Positions 9,479-18,057 are shown, numbered from the stretch's first letter. The stretch: 64,000 bases of DNA from Enterococcus termitis (GCF_001730305.1 NZ_MIJY01000034.1:62001-126000); one strand, 5' to 3'. The notes: generated by a model not told the origin, from the sequence alone. Numbers and translations: made by a program.

Positions 9479-10306
9479 TCAACCTCTTTTTCTACTACTG
9501 AATTTTTGCTTAATCTTTTGATAATATAAAAAGGTTTGGCGGGCGTGTTTCATCTTTCGATATCTTTTTGGTTGTTTTTTATAAAACTCTTGATGGTAAT
9601 TTTCTGCTGGCCAAAAGGTTGTTGCTGGTTTAATTTCTGTGACGATTGGCTTATCGAATTTTCCCGAGGTAATCAATTCATTTTTAGAACGTTCGGCAAT
9701 TTGTCTTTGCTGATCGTTTTGCACAAAAATAATGGGTCTGTATTGATTTCCTCGATCTTGAAATTGTCCAAAAGCATCGGTCGGATCAGAAATTGTCCAA
9801 TACAAAGCCACCAGCTCTTCATAAGAAATACGCCGCTTATCAAAAATAATTTCGACTGCTTCAACATGTCCTGTATAACCGCCACTGACTTGGTCATAGG
9901 TGGGATGATCTGTTTTTCCTCCTATATAACCAGATAAGACAGAAATAATTCCTGGATGGGTTTCAAAAGGTTCAACCATACACCAAAAACAGCCTCCAGC
10001 AAATACTGCACGTTCTTGATTGATAGGATCTACTATCTCATGTTTCGAAAAGTCATACGTCACTTTTCCTAATGGATTATTTGTGATCCTTAAGTAAAAA
10101 TCCATAACATCCGGAGTTAGATTGTTTCTGCTGGCTAACGGTCTGAATACTGCCTCTAGTTTAGCAAGTTGATCAGACAGTTTGCTGCCTGTTTCAAGCT
10201 TCTCTTTAGTTTCCATCAGTTGTGTTCGTTCCCACTCACGAGTTCCAGGATTCAAAATGAGGTTATACATTTCATTGAGTGCTTCTTCTTGTGTTAATCG
10301 CATCAT
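9479..10306 (-). CDS. msrA: Peptide-methionine (S)-S-oxide reductase with helical N-terminal domain
   Basis: 275 residues from the ATG at 10306, which has AAAGGAG five bases upstream. The in-frame ATG at 10339 precedes that ribosome site and is not used in this model. Residues about 95-250 are a full MsrA domain with the catalytic GCFWC motif, a conserved YIGG and the [11 protein letters not shown] segment. It reduces methionine-S-sulfoxide in damaged proteins. Residues 1-80 are an added all-helical stretch ([18 protein letters not shown] ... [19 protein letters not shown]) that looks like the small helical bundle of class IIa bacteriocin immunity proteins; this resemblance is by eye only. 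The C-terminus is basic. A promoter-like TTGACT-17-CATGAT sits at 10409-10381, so the gene is probably monocistronic. Confidence 0.93.
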   Translation of the reverse strand: MMRLTQEEALNEMYNLILNPGTREWERTQLMETKEKLETGSKLSDQLAKLEAVFRPLASRNNLTPDVMDFYLRITNNPLGKVTYDFSKHEIVDPINQERAVFAGGCFWCMVEPFETHPGIISVLSGYIGGKTDHPTYDQVSGGYTGHVEAVEIIFDKRRISYEELVALYWTISDPTDAFGQFQDRGNQYRPIIFVQNDQQRQIAERSKNELITSGKFDKPIVTEIKPATTFWPAENYHQEFYKKQPKRYRKMKHARQTFLYYQKIKQKFSSRKRG

Positions 10307-10380
10307 AAAAACTCCTTTATCTTTTTTATTTTGCTTCATCGATTAAAGAGCCGGATCATATAGTTGAATCCTAACTGACG

Positions 10381-10409
10381 ATCATGAGTAGCCACCGATT
10401 TTCAGTCAA
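10381..10409 (-). promoter_or_regulatory. Probable msrA promoter
   Basis: On the minus strand TTGACT (10409-10404) and CATGAT (10386-10381) are separated by 17 bp, about 75 bp upstream of the chosen msrA start. The -10 element is only moderately close to consensus. Confidence 0.5.
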
Positions 10410-10482
10410 AAAATCTCATCTGAAATGTATCACATTTTTATTTTCTACGCTACTAAACGAATTGGTCTAATTTTTTGTAAAA

Positions 10483-10525
10483 AAATAACTGGAGCATAAC
10501 TCAACGAGTTACAATCCAGTTATTT
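10483..10525 (-). terminator. Terminator of the mannose-PTS/isomerase operon
   Basis: This is a nested hairpin. The outer arms are AAATAACTGGA / TCCAGTTATTT and the inner stem is TAACTC-AAC-GAGTTA. A T-rich tail follows on the minus strand. It ends the long operon that begins with the PTS IIB gene. Confidence 0.85.
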
Positions 10526-10572
10526 AATATTTGAATACAGATGGAAACTTTTCAACCTAAGCCATGTTCGAA

Positions 10573-12315
10573 TCAACGGACAAATGCCTTGATCGTCTTT
10601 ATGGTCTTTCCTTTACTTTTACCATAAGGTTCAATTTCATAGCTGCCTATGGTTGCTGGAATAATAAACGTTTGAGCATATTGGACAGAAAATGGTTGAA
10701 ATTTGCCTTCTGTACTCGTGACCAGTGCCTCCTCTCCTTCAACAAGATTCAAAACATTGACACTGCCATGATTTTCATGGTGTACTTTTTTGCTAAATGT
10801 GTGTCGGCGTGTTTCAATAAATTCCGTTTCATGAAGCCCCGTCTTTTCCTCTATCCAGCCGTCACCTTGATCCACAACAGTGATCGGGTTAATCAACTCC
10901 CGTTCGACCCAAGCTGAATCTTTATACATATCAATATTTTTCTCACCATGATCGATATTGACAGGTCTTGGCAAGCCATCAAAATCAACGCGGTCCCAAT
11001 CCCACAGCTTAAAGGTAAAACGGTTCGGTGTTGCACTGATTTCTAAAATCACTGAATCTTTCCCGCTGGAATGGATCGTCCCAGAAGGAATCGAATAATG
11101 ATCATGTTTTTTCATGGTGTGGCGATAAATGTATTTTTCATCATCAAAACCAGCCCCGTTTTCAGCAGCTTTTAGTGCATCGATCAAGGCTTCTTTTTGT
11201 ACACCTTGATTTAAACCCAAATATACGACCGCCTCATTTTTAGCCTCTAACACATAGTAGCTTTCATCCTGCGTATAATTGACGCCAAATTGCTGCTGTG
11301 CATAATCGACTTTTGGGTGGACTTGCAGACTGAGATTTTGTCCATCCATTGTATCCAGAAAATTAAATCGGATCGGAAATTCATGTCCAAATCGTCCAAA
11401 TGCACGGGCACCTAATAATTTTTCAGCCTGATTAAAAATGAGATTATTTGCTGGAACCTCAATACTTATTCCTGAAAAATCTAATAATAAACTGTTTTCT
11501 TCTGGAACACCATTAAAACTCCATGCTAAATTCGGTTCATTTTCTCCAACACCAAATTGCTGCTGCATCCATGTTCCACCCCAAACACCGGGATCAAAAA
11601 AGGGCACTAAAGAAAAGGGCTGATTAACGACTTCTTCTAAGCCTTTTAAATAGTCTGGATAAGCAATCAATTTAGGTTCATCTTCATCATGGATATCCAA
11701 TAAATAATCGATTTTTTCGGAAAGCTGCTGTTTGTAGCGATCAGCCAACGGCCATTCAAAAAAGTACCCTCGTTTGATCATTCTTAGAGAATCTTCTCCG
11801 TTATTTTCAGCCAGCCAGTTGCTATATTTACCTGAACGATACCTTTTTTGAATTTCCCATCTAGCCAAATCAACGTAGATAACCATATCTGCTTTTTCTA
11901 TTAAGGAAGCGCCCATTCCATAAATGACGGTTAGACCGCCTTGTGACGATTGTTCTGTTATTCGTTGTACTTGATTTATATACTTTTGTTCGTCGATAAA
12001 CTCTTGTATTGTATGGTGGCTCATCAAACCGAAAATGCGATCATCAGTTATATTTGCTTCAATTATCGTATTGATTTCTGCTGGCGTCTTAAACAGTTCT
12101 TCTGCCGCAATGACTAATGCTGGACTCAGTGGATGAATCAACTGCTTCAATAAAAGTTTTTCATTCGTTACAGGATAGCATTCAATAGCTAGTGTAAAAG
12201 AATCTTTCATAGCTATTTTTTCTTTCAAACTTTCGACGATCGTTTCATAGGTTGTTACAACGTTTGCTTCACGATTTATTTTTATCTTCGGACGTACAAT
12301 TGATAATTTCAACAT
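10573..12315 (-). CDS. Class I mannose-6-phosphate isomerase with N-terminal kinase-like domain
   Basis: 580 residues from the ATG at 12315, preceded by GGAGAG; an ATG four codons earlier covers that site. Residues about 250-580 match the zinc-dependent class I mannose-6-phosphate isomerases. The metal-ligand motifs are QVHPK, the ESYYVLEAK glutamate and IPSGTIHSSG. The reaction is mannose-6-phosphate to fructose-6-phosphate. The first about 245 residues resemble a nucleoside-kinase-like alpha/beta domain (LTVIYGMGASLIEKADMVIY, RYRSGKYSNW) but no intact P-loop GxxxxGK[ST] is visible, so phosphotransfer is doubtful. The gene overlaps the preceding cupin isomerase gene by 47 bp. It is the last gene of the PTS operon and presumably feeds the imported sugar phosphate into glycolysis. 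Confidence 0.85.
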   Translation of the reverse strand: MLKLSIVRPKIKINREANVVTTYETIVESLKEKIAMKDSFTLAIECYPVTNEKLLLKQLIHPLSPALVIAAEELFKTPAEINTIIEANITDDRIFGLMSHHTIQEFIDEQKYINQVQRITEQSSQGGLTVIYGMGASLIEKADMVIYVDLARWEIQKRYRSGKYSNWLAENNGEDSLRMIKRGYFFEWPLADRYKQQLSEKIDYLLDIHDEDEPKLIAYPDYLKGLEEVVNQPFSLVPFFDPGVWGGTWMQQQFGVGENEPNLAWSFNGVPEENSLLLDFSGISIEVPANNLIFNQAEKLLGARAFGRFGHEFPIRFNFLDTMDGQNLSLQVHPKVDYAQQQFGVNYTQDESYYVLEAKNEAVVYLGLNQGVQKEALIDALKAAENGAGFDDEKYIYRHTMKKHDHYSIPSGTIHSSGKDSVILEISATPNRFTFKLWDWDRVDFDGLPRPVNIDHGEKNIDMYKDSAWVERELINPITVVDQGDGWIEEKTGLHETEFIETRRHTFSKKVHHENHGSVNVLNLVEGEEALVTSTEGKFQPFSVQYAQTFIIPATIGSYEIEPYGKSKGKTIKTIKAFVR

Positions 12316-12826
12316 TGCTCTCTCCATTCTTAACTACTCTAATTGGAAAATGACAATTCACATAATCATGTCCAGATTCCGTCAACCAACACGCTCCCAC
12401 TGACAATTTTTCAATACCGCTATTGATCAGACGATGACTAGTGTTGCCGGGAATATAATGAACGGATCCCTCTTTAACCTCTTGCAGCTCATAGCTATTA
12501 TCAGCAAAAACAAGCAGTAACAAGCCTTCTCCTTTTAAGCCCCAATAATATTCTCCTGTCGCCTTTTTTTGATGAAGATGGCCTTTGGTCATATGGTATT
12601 CATCACCGATCGTTCCAGGCATCACATGTGAAATTCCCCAAAATAAACCGCCCTCATCGCCTTCTTTTAAACCATTATCATGATACTCCACCTCGTAGAT
12701 CACCTTTTCAGGATCGTCCAGTTCAGTGAGCTCTTGATAATACTCTGCATAACTCCCTAGTTTGGGCTGGCTGTATTTTATTTCGTTTCCTTCTAAACAA
12801 AGATGTTCTTTATTAAAATGAATCAT
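12269..12826 (-). CDS. Cupin-type glucose-6-phosphate isomerase homologue (1)
   Basis: 185 residues, a single cupin barrel of the archaeal-type glucose-6-phosphate isomerase family. The metal-binding pattern is TKGHLHQKKATGEYYWGLKG with a second histidine in IPGNTSHRLIN. In the known family the reaction is interconversion of glucose-6-phosphate and fructose-6-phosphate. Enterococci already carry a conventional glycolytic isomerase, so a dedicated role for the sugar taken up by the neighbouring PTS is likely. The ribosome site GGGAGG lies just upstream of the ATG, and the 3' end overlaps the mannose-6-phosphate isomerase gene. It is a divergent paralogue of the next gene upstream. The exact substrate is open. 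Confidence 0.8.
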   Translation of the reverse strand: MIHFNKEHLCLEGNEIKYSQPKLGSYAEYYQELTELDDPEKVIYEVEYHDNGLKEGDEGGLFWGISHVMPGTIGDEYHMTKGHLHQKKATGEYYWGLKGEGLLLLVFADNSYELQEVKEGSVHYIPGNTSHRLINSGIEKLSVGACWLTESGHDYVNCHFPIRVVKNGESNVEIINCTSEDKNKS

Positions 12827-12841
12827 TTTTGTCCTCCCTTT

Positions 12842-13618
12842 TTATGGTTCAAAATTCTCCCATAATGATTGATAGGCGGCTGGATTTGTGACAAAATCAA
12901 AAGTCGATGTTTTTTGCTCATATTGAGAATAGAGGTTTTCTTTTGATAACCCAAATTCCGGATACATTCGAGCAGTTTTTTCTATTAATTTGGCTTGCGT
13001 GTAATGGTTATTTTTTACCCACACGACTTGATCATTTTCCATCACTGGATAAAAGGCTAAACCATGTTTTTCGCGTATTTCTTTGTATTCAAAGGCATAA
13101 TCACGAATACACCATGCTCCAAAAAGCATTTTTTCACTCGTGCTCGCATTCACTGTATAATGTGCCCAGTTTGGCGGAACGATCACACTATCTCCCGCTC
13201 TAGCAATGACTGCAAAACAACGTCCTGGACTTTCAGCTACAAACTCCTGCATATAAATGTATGCTTTTCCCTGCCAAATTTCATATACTTCAGGTGTTGA
13301 TGACTTGCAGGAGGCTGAAACTGCATGAATATGACCTTGACTTCTCACCAATTCAGTACCGATGAGTCCATTATTGTAAGCGACCATGCCATATAATAAG
13401 TGTCGCTTATGCAAATCTTCAAAATGAACTGTTTTCCCTACGTCCATTGCGATTGTATACAACACTTCCGGTCCTTCAGCATGTTTGTCCAGTAAACTGC
13501 TACGAACATCGTTTAAATACCTTCTTTCCAATCGGTTCGGATAAAACAAGCCTGTTCCAAATTCCAGTGTCAGCTCTGTCTCGTTTAACTGAACAGCCAA
13601 TCCTCCATCAAAACTCAT
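12842..13618 (-). CDS. Cupin-type glucose-6-phosphate isomerase homologue (2)
   Basis: 258 residues from the ATG at 13618. AGGAGG lies six bases upstream, and an adjacent ATG at 13621 is also possible. The core has the same cupin signature as the following gene (VRSQGHIHAVSASCKSSTPE, EIWQGKAYIYMQE, VPPNWAHYTVN), with extra N- and C-terminal segments typical of the larger members of the phosphoglucose isomerase cupin family. The metal ligands HIH, Glu and His are present. The start lies inside the end of the IIA gene, so translation is probably coupled. Two such cupin isomerases in tandem suggest two successive isomerisations or different sugar-phosphate specificities; this is inference. Confidence 0.75.
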   Translation of the reverse strand: MSFDGGLAVQLNETELTLEFGTGLFYPNRLERRYLNDVRSSLLDKHAEGPEVLYTIAMDVGKTVHFEDLHKRHLLYGMVAYNNGLIGTELVRSQGHIHAVSASCKSSTPEVYEIWQGKAYIYMQEFVAESPGRCFAVIARAGDSVIVPPNWAHYTVNASTSEKMLFGAWCIRDYAFEYKEIREKHGLAFYPVMENDQVVWVKNNHYTQAKLIEKTARMYPEFGLSKENLYSQYEQKTSTFDFVTNPAAYQSLWENFEP

Positions 13619-14024
13619 CATCAACCTCCTCATTTGTAACGATCGTATAGTCTTGAATCGCTTCTTTAGCAGAACTAATCGCCTCTGGAATCAACGCATC
13701 AATAGTTTTCACTGAGCTTGATAAGACTAAATCAAGAAGTAAGGGTAAATTCATTCCGCTAATCAAGCGGACATCACCAGTCCCATTTAATAGGCTGAAC
13801 GCTGTTGCTCCAGGTGATCCTGCTGGAAGATCACTAACAATAATAGTTGTTCCTTCAAAAGAATCTTTAGATAAAAGACGACACTTTTCTTTAAACGCTT
13901 CAATCCCTTCTTCATCCAATTCGATCGTGTAAACTTCCTTTTGAACACCTACAATGAACTCTAAAGCCTTCTTTATTCCAGAAGCTAACCCAAAATGACT
14001 GACCAAAATAATTCGAGTATTCAC
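13608..14024 (-). CDS. PTS mannose-family IIA component
   Basis: 138 residues from a GTG at 14024 preceded by GAGGAGG. His10 in ILVSHFGLASG is the site phosphorylated by HPr in this family. The SDLPAGSP segment is also typical of the EIIA-man fold. It passes phosphate to the IIB protein of the same cluster. IIA and IIB are separate genes here, as in many sorbose/N-acetylgalactosamine-type systems. It overlaps the next gene and lies 16 bp after IID. Confidence 0.92.
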   Translation of the reverse strand: MNTRIILVSHFGLASGIKKALEFIVGVQKEVYTIELDEEGIEAFKEKCRLLSKDSFEGTTIIVSDLPAGSPGATAFSLLNGTGDVRLISGMNLPLLLDLVLSSSVKTIDALIPEAISSAKEAIQDYTIVTNEEVDDEF

Positions 14025-14040
14025 CTTTTCATTCCTCCTC

Positions 14041-14859
14041 TTAAAATAGATAAGCTAGACCAACCGCAGCAAAAGCGACGATAAAATAAATGAAAATCAG
14101 CTTAACCGGAGACACACTTCTTTTTGCCATTAAGTACCATGAAGCAAAGATTGCAGCTAACGGTGCTAGTTTCGGGAATATCCCATCTAATATCGCCTGC
14201 ACATCGATTTTCGTCCCTGTTAAAGCAAAGGTCGCAGCTATGTCAAGATTGACATAAGAAGCGGCTACACCTCCAATAACTGTCATCCCCAAAACCGTAA
14301 TCGCTTTCGTAATTTGTTGCGCTTTTTCACCAGTAAATACATCCACAGATTCCGCACCTAATTCATATCCTTTAAAAAATAGATAGCGTGAACCAAAATA
14401 AACAATGCTATTAAATGAAAGAATATAAAATAAAACACCTAAGATACTACCATTCGCTGAAAGTCCCATTCCTATTGAAAGTAAAATAGGAATCAGCATT
14501 CCCGGAATCATTGAATCACCAATTCCAGCTAAGGGACCCATCAAACCAATTTTCAAACTATTGATCAGCTCTCCTGTGATACCAGTGTTGCCCATTGCTT
14601 TTTGCTCCTCAAGCCCAACGGCGATCCCGTTGATCAATGCACCTACTTGCGGTTCTGTATTATAAAAAGCAGTGTGTCGCTCCAGCATCTCTTTTTTCTT
14701 TTCTGGTTCTTCTTGATACAGTTTATCTGCAACCGGCTCCATTGAAAGTGCAAACCCCATTGCTTCTAAAAATTCAAAACTCATTGCTACTAAGTTATAC
14801 ATCATCCATCTATGATAAGATTTTGTTAATGTCTTTTTATCTAAAATTTTTTCAGCCAT
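14041..14859 (-). CDS. PTS mannose-family IID membrane component
   Basis: 272 residues with the IID hallmarks: an N-terminal amphipathic region (LDKKTLTKSYHRWMMYN), a GLMGPLAGIGDSM motif and hydrophobic C-terminal segments. With IIC it forms the translocation channel for the sugar. The gene starts 2 bp after the IIC stop and has its own AGGAGG site. The substrate is not evident from sequence; mannose, sorbose, fructose-amine adducts and N-acetyl sugars are all handled by this family. Confidence 0.93.
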   Translation of the reverse strand: MAEKILDKKTLTKSYHRWMMYNLVAMSFEFLEAMGFALSMEPVADKLYQEEPEKKKEMLERHTAFYNTEPQVGALINGIAVGLEEQKAMGNTGITGELINSLKIGLMGPLAGIGDSMIPGMLIPILLSIGMGLSANGSILGVLFYILSFNSIVYFGSRYLFFKGYELGAESVDVFTGEKAQQITKAITVLGMTVIGGVAASYVNLDIAATFALTGTKIDVQAILDGIFPKLAPLAAIFASWYLMAKRSVSPVKLIFIYFIVAFAAVGLAYLF

Positions 14860-14861
14860 CC

Positions 14862-15677
14862 TTAAAACTCCTCCTCGTCCTCATCTTCAACAAGTACTCC
14901 TGCTGAACTAACCGGGGTATTTTTACTTGATCCAATATAATAAAGATAGGCAATCACTGCCGCAACAATCGTTAATGCGATCATATTTAACTCTAAGAAC
15001 ACAATGCAAACAAACCCCAATAAGAAGAATAAAAACAATGAATTCTCTTTGACTACCGCTGTTAATAGCATTGCAATCCCGATTGCCGGAAGTACACCAC
15101 CTAAGTAGCTCATGACATCAACGATATATTGAGGCATCGACTCCAACATGTTTTTTGCGAAACCAGAACCAAAATAAATCACTAAAAACGATGGAACAAA
15201 ACGAGAAACAAAGTTGACCAGCTGAGGACCTATGATTGCATTTGTTCGAAACTTCTTATAATCTCCTTCTTGAATAGCGGCAACAGCGCGATGATTCCAA
15301 AATGAGTTGACCACTTGATACATATTGAAAACGATCGTGCCAAGAATTCCAATTGTTGTTGCCAATGTCACCGCAACCTCGGTACTCGTATGAGAAAGCA
15401 TTGCTAAAGCAATCGCTGGGAACGCCACAAAATTCAGATCAGCTGGCATTTGACCTCCAGGAGTAACCATTGCGATATAAACCGTTTGAATCGCAACTCC
15501 CATGATAATTCCCTGTTTCATGTCTCCTAAAATCAATCCAACGATCATTCCTGAAACTAAAGGTCGAGTAATCGTATACCAACCACCAGTCAATCCCAAC
15601 AGCCAAGGTGTCGATAATGCGCCCAAGTAACAAAAGATCGAAATAGCAACTGCTTGAACCAATAAAGTGATGTCCAT
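14862..15677 (-). CDS. PTS mannose-family IIC membrane component
   Basis: 271 residues, strongly hydrophobic, with the family motifs TPWLLGLTGGWYTITRPLVS and GVAIQTVYIAMVTPGGQMPA. The C-terminus ends in an acidic tail (VEDEDEEEF). It forms the substrate-binding membrane core with IID. An AAGGAGG site precedes the ATG, and the spacing to IIB is one base. Confidence 0.93.
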   Translation of the reverse strand: MDITLLVQAVAISIFCYLGALSTPWLLGLTGGWYTITRPLVSGMIVGLILGDMKQGIIMGVAIQTVYIAMVTPGGQMPADLNFVAFPAIALAMLSHTSTEVAVTLATTIGILGTIVFNMYQVVNSFWNHRAVAAIQEGDYKKFRTNAIIGPQLVNFVSRFVPSFLVIYFGSGFAKNMLESMPQYIVDVMSYLGGVLPAIGIAMLLTAVVKENSLFLFFLLGFVCIVFLELNMIALTIVAAVIAYLYYIGSSKNTPVSSAGVLVEDEDEEEF

Positions 15678-15678
15678 C

Positions 15679-16179
15679 CTATGCTCCTCCTTCTGCTTTC
15701 AACTCGTCCCATGTTTTCTTTTTCGAGTCCGGAACAAGTTGAAATGAAATAGTCATCCCGTATTTTTGTAAAGTATCAAATGCGCTTTCCTCTGCTGAGA
15801 GCATACTTAAATTTTTACCGTATTTTTTTGCGCCATCACGAGCACTCATCGGCCCAACATTTAATTCACTTAATTGCGAAATAAAATCGACACCGCTTTC
15901 AAAAATTCGGACAAGTGTTTCTGGCGAGCGTGCGATCAAGAAATACTGACGTTTACTCTCAACAATTTTCGGCCATTTTTGAATGATTTCCTCTTCTGTC
16001 ATCACAAATCCTTTTAAAGGCAACGGAACTGCTGACTTCAACATTTTCGCTAGTACTGGATTTTTCGCTGATGGATCATCGACTGCCACAACACCATCAC
16101 ACTTTCTCTCACTCATCCAACGAGTGACCACCTGACCGTGGATAATGCGGTCGTCGATCCTAATAAATGAAATTGCCAT
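15679..16179 (-). CDS. PTS mannose-family IIB component
   Basis: 166 residues from the ATG at 16179, which follows a GAGGAAG site. A longer in-frame reading to 16305 crosses the promoter region and the end of the GntR gene and is rejected. His14 in RIDDRIIHGQVVTRW is the phosphorylation site. It receives phosphate from IIA and passes it to the sugar during transport. It is the first structural gene of the operon; an operator-like ATTGTAATGACATT (minus strand) sits 26 bp upstream of its start. Confidence 0.92.
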   Translation of the reverse strand: MAISFIRIDDRIIHGQVVTRWMSERKCDGVVAVDDPSAKNPVLAKMLKSAVPLPLKGFVMTEEEIIQKWPKIVESKRQYFLIARSPETLVRIFESGVDFISQLSELNVGPMSARDGAKKYGKNLSMLSAEESAFDTLQKYGMTISFQLVPDSKKKTWDELKAEGGA

Positions 16180-16204
16180 TTTTTGCTTCCTCCTCAATTG
16201 ATAT

Positions 16205-16218
16205 AATGTCATTACAAT
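16205..16218 (-). promoter_or_regulatory. Candidate GntR operator before the PTS operon
   Basis: AATGTCATTACAAT on the plus strand. It matches 12 of 14 positions with the dyad at 17009-17022 in front of the GntR gene itself. The position just upstream of the IIB ribosome site fits repression by the neighbouring GntR protein. Confidence 0.55.
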
Positions 16219-16228
16219 AAGATATAAT

Positions 16229-16262
16229 AAAAATATATTTCTAAATGAAGAAATATATTTTT
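16229..16262 (-). terminator. AT-rich hairpin between the GntR gene and the PTS operon
   Basis: A perfect 14-bp inverted repeat (AAAAATATATTTCT arm) with a 6-nt loop lies 9 bp past the GntR stop. The 3' arm ends in TTTTT, so it could act as a weak terminator for the regulator gene. An alternative is a protein-binding dyad within the PTS promoter. Confidence 0.55.
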
Positions 16263-16270
16263 TACCAAAT

Positions 16271-16984
16271 TTAAGTGAAATCATTGACATAGTAACGATA
16301 TTCACTACCTATATAAAAGCATTCTGAGTACTCATGAAACGTCTTTCCGACCTGTTGCGTGATTCGAACTCTTTTTAAAATGGGTGTGTGCTCATCAATT
16401 TCTAGAACCTTCACCAACTGCTCGTTAGGTTTGACTGCTTCCACATATTCCTTGATTGAATCAACAATAATATCAAAGGACTTCAAATATTCATAAAAAG
16501 AACCATAATAATCCTCATCATTTATTGAAAAGAACGATTCATAGGTGAAATAGGTGTCGAAAAAGGCAAAAGCCAATTCGTCTGTACCAAACACCCGCTG
16601 TAAATTCAACACAGGATTCCCTTCGTTGATATTTAAAAAGTTAGCAATTTTGGCAGTTGCTTTTTCCGTTTTGATTTGTGCTTTTAACGTATGGACTTTT
16701 CTGCCAAGATTATTCATTTCCTGTGTAAAACTTTTAACGACTGTTTCTTTCGCTTCTACTTCTTTTTCCTGAACAAACGTACCTACTGCACGCTTACGAT
16801 ATAACAACCCTTCGTTGACCAGCTGATCGATTGCTTTTCTAATCGTAATACGGCTGACATCATAAATCGTACAAAGTTCATATTCTGTCGGGATCTGATC
16901 TTCGACGTTCCACTCACCAGAGTTGATCTTAAACTTCAAGTCACTGGCAATTTGAATGTATAGCGGTAATCGATTATCATTCAT
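16271..16984 (-). CDS. GntR/HutC-family regulator of the mannose-type PTS operon
   Basis: 237 residues. Residues about 5-70 are a winged helix-turn-helix of the GntR type (IPTEYELCTIYDVSRITIRK, GLLYRKRAVGTFVQ). The rest is a UTRA ligand-binding domain of the HutC subfamily (PVLNLQRVFGTDELAFAFFD, YRYYVNDF). It probably senses a sugar phosphate and controls the PTS operon immediately downstream on the same strand. A promoter and dyad at 17009-17046 and a matching site at 16205-16218 suggest autoregulation and control of the operon. Confidence 0.9.
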   Translation of the reverse strand: MNDNRLPLYIQIASDLKFKINSGEWNVEDQIPTEYELCTIYDVSRITIRKAIDQLVNEGLLYRKRAVGTFVQEKEVEAKETVVKSFTQEMNNLGRKVHTLKAQIKTEKATAKIANFLNINEGNPVLNLQRVFGTDELAFAFFDTYFTYESFFSINDEDYYGSFYEYLKSFDIIVDSIKEYVEAVKPNEQLVKVLEIDEHTPILKRVRITQQVGKTFHEYSECFYIGSEYRYYVNDFT

Positions 16985-17008
16985 TCCTCCACCATCTTTC
17001 TACATCTC

Positions 17009-17046
17009 ATTGTCATAACAATAGCACATGATTTTATTTCATGCAA
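17009..17046 (-). promoter_or_regulatory. Promoter and operator of the GntR gene
   Basis: On the minus strand TTGCAT (17046-17041), 17 bp, TATTGT (17023-17018). The dyad ATTGT-CATA-ACAAT (17009-17022) overlaps the -10 element. The same motif recurs before the IIB gene. Confidence 0.6.
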
Positions 17047-17095
17047 CCGTTTTTAAAATAAATCGAATGATACGATACCTAAAAAAATGAAAAAA

Positions 17096-17132
17096 AGCTA
17101 GAAACGCCTTCATTTTAAAGGCCTTTCTAGCT
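17096..17132 (-). terminator. Terminator after the second GntR gene
   Basis: The arms AGCTAGAAA / TTTCTAGCT with an inner GCCTT / AAGGC are followed on the minus strand by a T-rich tail. It lies about 120 bp beyond the regulator stop at 17252 and ends the IIBC-GntR transcript. Confidence 0.78.
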
Positions 17133-17251
17133 AACACGTTTCATTCAAAAATATAGTTCCTGTTACTTTTCAATGCCGCATAGTTGATGCCTAAAAAAAT
17201 TTTGATATAGATCAACCTATTGAAAAACATTCGTTAATGTCTTGAAAATGC

Positions 17252-17971
17252 TTACATGTCCTCATTTTGCACAAAATAACTAAGGTCAAATGAACCCGGA
17301 ACAAAACGACTTTCGGTATACTCGAATGATTTGCCCATATCGTTATAGACTAAATTCTCTAAGACACCAACGCAATTATAGGTACCCAAATCCAGCTTCT
17401 CTTGATCATTACTCGTTGCAGCTACAACTAGAAATCGGCGTTTAGCTGCAGCTAGCCGTAAATTATGCTTTTTAAAATAGTCATAAACGGACTCTTCCAC
17501 GATCGTCTGGTCTAACTCTGGCACCTGCTCTGCACGAAAATAGCTATGATCTAAAATCAGTCTAGACTCATTAAGAAATCGAATCCGCTCTACTTCATAT
17601 AATGTCTCTCCCTTTGAAAACGGTAATCGTTGACTATCCTCTTCTTGAACAACGATTTTCTGGAATTTCGTCACTAATGTCTCTGTTGTTAGATCATTAT
17701 CTGTTTTGATTGCTTCTAATCCACCAAACGTTTCAGCGTTGAACGACCAGCGGCTATCATCAAATGTCTCTAAAATGACAACTCCTCTACCTTTCACACT
17801 ATACGTGTAGCCGTCCTCATTCAAAAGACTAATGGCACGTCGAATCGTATTTCTACTTGCATTGAATTCTTTTGTTAAAACGTCCTCTGTCGGCAACATT
17901 TCTTTGTATTGATTTGTTTTTATTTTTTCGACTAATGTTAAATAAATCGAATGAAACTTAGCTTGTGCCAT
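17252..17971 (-). CDS. GntR/HutC-family regulator of the IIBC PTS and hydrolases
   Basis: 239 residues: a GntR winged helix (LPTEDVLTKEFNASRNTIRR) and a UTRA domain (GETLYEVERIRFLNESRLIL ... YTESRFVPGSFDL). It is similar in plan to trehalose-type repressors such as TreR. It lies 86 bp after the IIBC permease gene with no visible promoter of its own, so it is probably cotranscribed. The three TTTGTTTAAACAAA-like dyads at 19521-19667 are its most likely targets, controlling both its own operon and the divergent hydrolase genes. Confidence 0.88.
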   Translation of the reverse strand: MAQAKFHSIYLTLVEKIKTNQYKEMLPTEDVLTKEFNASRNTIRRAISLLNEDGYTYSVKGRGVVILETFDDSRWSFNAETFGGLEAIKTDNDLTTETLVTKFQKIVVQEEDSQRLPFSKGETLYEVERIRFLNESRLILDHSYFRAEQVPELDQTIVEESVYDYFKKHNLRLAAAKRRFLVVAATSNDQEKLDLGTYNCVGVLENLVYNDMGKSFEYTESRFVPGSFDLSYFVQNEDM

Positions 17972-18057
17972 TTTTCCCTCTCCTTATCAAGAATACACGT
18001 TAAAATGAATTGTAGTTGATTTATCGTTTATGAACAACCCTTTACTAATAAAATCTG

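Noticed and set aside
15679-16305. Longer IIB reading starting at 16305
   Set aside because: It would cross the promoter, operator and the end of the GntR gene. The ATG at 16179 has a good ribosome site and matches the family start.
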